The notes under the pieces are model-generated. The model searched no databases. It saw only the letters and a list, made by a program, of their open reading frames with translations, and was not told the origin of the DNA. Shown here piece by piece: positions 50,929 to 53,594 of a stretch of DNA of 53,594 bases. The first letter of the stretch is position 1. The number at the start of each line of letters is the position of its first letter. Source of the DNA: S012-113 sp965368405 (GTDB lineage Bacteria > Bacteroidota > Bacteroidia > Cytophagales > Cyclobacteriaceae). Both the position numbers and the translations under genes were made by a program. The stretch lies in the NCBI GenBank assembly GCA_965368405.1, contig CBDUMS010000011.1, positions 1 through 53,594 of the forward strand, given 5' to 3'.

Positions 50929-53589
50929 GTGATTGAGAAGCATTTTCCCCTAGTTCTTAGTGGTTTAGAGCCCTTGGTAATAACCCCGGAATCAAATTTT
51001 GTGAATGTTGGCGAAAGAACCAATGTTACGGGGTCGCGGAAATTTTTACGCCTTATCCAGGAAGAGAAGTTTGATGAGGCTTTGAGCGTTGCACGGGAAC
51101 AAGTAGAAGGTGGGGCACAAATCCTTGATGTTAATATGGATGAAGGGATGATCGATGGCAAGGAAGCCATGGTTACTTTTCTGAATCTAATCGCTGCTGA
51201 GCCCGATATTTCGAGAATACCGATAATGATTGATTCTTCTAAATGGGAGATTATTGAGGCCGGGCTTCGCTGTATACAGGGTAAGGGGGTGGTTAATTCC
51301 ATAAGCTTAAAAGAAGGAGAAGAGCAATTCTTGGAATATGCTTCTAAAGTTAAGCGATATGGCGCCGCCGTTATAATTATGGCATTCGACGAGCAGGGGC
51401 AGGCCGATACCTATGAAAGGAGGATAGAGATTTGCGAGCGTGCCTACAAGCTGCTTGTTGATCAAGTAAATTTTCCGGTTGCCGATATTATTTTCGATCC
51501 AAATATTTTCCCGGTTGCAACGGGAATGGAGGAGCATAATCTTAATGCGATTAACTTTTTTAAAGCCACTAAATGGATTAAGGAAAACCTTCCTGGAGCT
51601 AAAGTTAGTGGTGGCGTAAGTAATGTTTCATTCTCTTTTCGCGGCAATAACGTAGTGCGAGAGGCTATACATGCCGCATTTTTATACCATGCTATAGATC
51701 ATGGCATGGATATGGGCATCGTTAACCCATCGTTGCTAGAAGTTTATGATGAGGTGCCCAAAGACCTGATGATGCATGTAGAGGATGTTCTCTTTTATAG
51801 AAGAGAAAATGCGACCGAGCGCTTATTGGAATTTGCAGAAAGTGTAAAAGGAACTGCAAAGACAAGGGTTGTGGATGATAGTTGGCGGAAAACGGATTAC
51901 GCAACGCGTTTAAACCATGCATTAGTTAAGGGAATTGCCGATTACATTGATGAAGATATCGAAGAAGCGCGCCTGGCCATCCAATCACCGCTCGCTGTAA
52001 TTGAAGGTCCACTTATGGACGGAATGAATCATGTTGGTGATCTCTTTGGTTCTGGGAAAATGTTTCTTCCTCAGGTAGTAAAGAGTGCACGCGTTATGAA
52101 AAAGGCTGTTGCTTACTTATTACCCTATTTGGAAGAAGAGAAAGTGTCTGGTTCTTCGCAATCAAAGATTTTGCTAGCGACTGTAAAAGGCGATGTTCAT
52201 GACATCGGTAAGAATATCGTAGGTGTTGTTTTGGCCTGTAATAATTATGAAATCATAGACCTTGGTGTAATGGTGCCTGCTGAAAAAATAATAGCGGCTG
52301 CCAAGGAGCATAATGTTGACGCCATTGGACTGAGTGGTCTCATAACCCCAAGTCTCGATGAAATGGTACATGTTGCCAAAGAAATGGAAAGAGAAGGCCT
52401 TAAGATTCCATTAATGATTGGTGGTGCAACGACGAGTAAGATCCATACTGCCGTTAAGATTGATCAAAATTATTCTGGACCGGTTATTCATGTGCACGAT
52501 GCGTCACGAAGCGTAACCGTGGCAGGAAGCCTTCTTAGCAATGATAAATTAGGGATTGAAACGAAAGCAGCTTACGAAAAATTGCGGACTGACTATCTCG
52601 CTAATAAAAAGGAGAAATCGCTGCTGCCATTCTCCGATGCGCAAAAGAATAGCATAAAGCTAGATTGGAATGAAATCGCTAGTAAGGAGCCTAAGATAAA
52701 GGAAACCTTAGTGCTTAATAATTATGATTTAGCGGAGATAAGAGAATACATCGATTGGACGCCCTTTTTTAAGACTTGGATGTTAAAAGGAAGATATCCT
52801 AAAATATTGTCAGATGCAGTTGTTGGCGAAGAGGCAAAAAAACTTATCAACGATGCCAATGAGATGCTTGACGATATCATATCCAATAAAAGTTTGACCG
52901 CTAAGGCTGTAATTGGATTTTACCCGGCATCTAGTTCGGATGAAAACGTTGCAATTACCGATTGGAGCGGAGCACCAATTGCAGAATTTACTTTTATTAG
53001 ACAGCAATCGAGCAAGGGTGAAGATAATAATGCCTGTTTAGCAGATTTTATTCGTCCGGCTCATATTAAGGGAACGGACTACTTAGGGTTATTTGCTGTT
53101 ACTGCTGGGATCGGTATCGAAAAACTCATTGAGCAATATGAGGCAGATCATAACGACTATAAGAGCATCATGGTTAAAGCAATCGCCGACCGATTGGCCG
53201 AAGCTTTCACAGAATTGATGCATAAAAAGGTACGACAGGACTATTGGGGCTATAACCCGGTTGAAGACTTCACAAATGAGGAGCTTATCCAGGAAAGATA
53301 CAGCGGGATTAGACCAGCGCCGGGTTATCCTGCATGTCCTTACCATAAGGATAAAGCAGTCTTATTTGACCTCCTTGATGTGGAAAAGAATATAGGTATC
53401 AGTCTAACCGAAAGCTTTGCGATGTATCCAACTGCGAGTGTAAGTGGATTTTACTTTGGAAATCCAGGATCAAGATACTTCGGTGTTGGGAAAATTGGCA
53501 AAGATCAGGTAGAGGCTTTTGCAGAGGCTAAAAATATTAAAATAGAAGAGGCTGAAAAATGGTTAATGCCTAATTTGAATTATGGGTAG
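50929..53589 (+). CDS. metH: Methionine synthase, folate/B12/activation-domain gene
   Basis: About 886 residues from GTG at 50929, 10 nt after the stop of the first metH gene. The folate barrel begins LSGLEPLVITPESNFVNVGERTNVTGS; the cap and cobalamin domains carry the base-off motif GDVHDIGKNI with LSGLITPSL and GGATTS. The C-terminal activation domain has RPAPGYPACPYH for SAM binding. An upstream ATG in frame at 50860 lies inside the first gene and gives residues unlike any MetH, so it was rejected. The gene ends 5 bp before the window edge. Confidence 0.92.
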   Translation: MIEKHFPLVLSGLEPLVITPESNFVNVGERTNVTGSRKFLRLIQEEKFDEALSVAREQVEGGAQILDVNMDEGMIDGKEAMVTFLNLIAAEPDISRIPIMIDSSKWEIIEAGLRCIQGKGVVNSISLKEGEEQFLEYASKVKRYGAAVIIMAFDEQGQADTYERRIEICERAYKLLVDQVNFPVADIIFDPNIFPVATGMEEHNLNAINFFKATKWIKENLPGAKVSGGVSNVSFSFRGNNVVREAIHAAFLYHAIDHGMDMGIVNPSLLEVYDEVPKDLMMHVEDVLFYRRENATERLLEFAESVKGTAKTRVVDDSWRKTDYATRLNHALVKGIADYIDEDIEEARLAIQSPLAVIEGPLMDGMNHVGDLFGSGKMFLPQVVKSARVMKKAVAYLLPYLEEEKVSGSSQSKILLATVKGDVHDIGKNIVGVVLACNNYEIIDLGVMVPAEKIIAAAKEHNVDAIGLSGLITPSLDEMVHVAKEMEREGLKIPLMIGGATTSKIHTAVKIDQNYSGPVIHVHDASRSVTVAGSLLSNDKLGIETKAAYEKLRTDYLANKKEKSLLPFSDAQKNSIKLDWNEIASKEPKIKETLVLNNYDLAEIREYIDWTPFFKTWMLKGRYPKILSDAVVGEEAKKLINDANEMLDDIISNKSLTAKAVIGFYPASSSDENVAITDWSGAPIAEFTFIRQQSSKGEDNNACLADFIRPAHIKGTDYLGLFAVTAGIGIEKLIEQYEADHNDYKSIMVKAIADRLAEAFTELMHKKVRQDYWGYNPVEDFTNEELIQERYSGIRPAPGYPACPYHKDKAVLFDLLDVEKNIGISLTESFAMYPTASVSGFYFGNPGSRYFGVGKIGKDQVEAFAEAKNIKIEEAEKWLMPNLNYG

Positions 53590-53594
53590 TGTTG

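Noticed and set aside
50727..51302. 191-codon minus-strand frame across the metH junction
   Set aside because: It is antisense to conserved methionine synthase sequence on both sides and has no recognisable domain.
1..53594. CRISPR array, insertion sequence, prophage, tRNA or rRNA
   Set aside because: No regularly spaced repeats, transposase, integrase or phage genes, and no tRNA-like cloverleaf was seen in the short intergenic spaces. The gaps are too small for an rRNA gene.

Overview
The window looks like ordinary chromosome of a free-living, probably marine, member of the Bacteroidota, most likely order Cytophagales (Fulvivirga/Roseivirga/Marivirga-like; genus is inference). Supporting signs are: low G+C; the Bacteroidota promoter element TAnnTTTG, with or without a TTG at about -33, in front of many genes; families mostly found in this phylum (GSCFA protein, head-GIN/DUF2807 protein, HmuY lipoprotein with a TonB receptor, a DUF6452/DUF6048-like pair); a methionine synthase split into two genes; and very short leaders with little Shine-Dalgarno. 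I see no tRNA, rRNA, CRISPR array, insertion sequence, prophage or integration scar. Gene density is very high, with many 1-20 bp overlaps.

Layout. 1-7705: a cut-off lipoprotein gene, a fatty-acid desaturase, two pairs of amino-acid genes built round ornithine-cyclodeaminase-like (ketimine reductase) proteins (the second pair has a trans-3-hydroxy-L-proline dehydratase), a TPR lipoprotein, and an exported cyclophilin-FKBP double prolyl isomerase. 7794-12429: primase dnaG, then ribBA, a small secreted protein and surE. 12426-18727: a minus-strand MarR-controlled tripartite RND efflux operon (marR, adaptor, pump, TolC-like channel, 59-residue membrane protein) with a perfect 16-bp palindrome before marR. 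18797-26877: a lipoprotein/beta-barrel pair, priA, a GSCFA protein, the ribosomal operon rpsF-rpsR-rplI with promoter and terminator, and a divergent EF-G paralogue without the catalytic histidine. 27070-31361: TonB-like protein, TerB-like protein, GIN-domain protein, mtaB and an NAD-type epimerase. 31433-34176: molybdate uptake operon modA-mop-modB-modC. 34266-36545: membrane protein, LpxL-like acyltransferase, ferritin. 36670-41081: hmuY/TonB receptor operon, divergent from an AraC regulator. 41116-43291: ECF sigma with its probable anti-sigma and a DUF2147 protein. 43365-49632: membrane pyrophosphatase, then a tightly packed operon of a GCS2-type ligase fused to CBS domains, an aspartoacylase-like hydrolase, a PTPS-like enzyme and GTP cyclohydrolase I. 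49722-53589: a SAM-I riboswitch and the two-gene methionine synthase.

How they work together. Several cell systems can be read off: iron (HmuY, TonB receptor, TonB-like protein, ferritin), molybdate import, drug or envelope-stress efflux, hydroxyproline catabolism, pterins (folE with PTPS), SAM-fed-back methionine synthesis, and DNA replication start and restart (dnaG, priA, both with TTG start codons). The least understood unit is the GCS2-CBS ligase/M14-type hydrolase pair at 46772-49632, which I regard as the best candidate for an undescribed system. Perfect inverted repeats lie just upstream of five genes (1506, 18712, 23499, 40123, 42572) and are candidate control sites.
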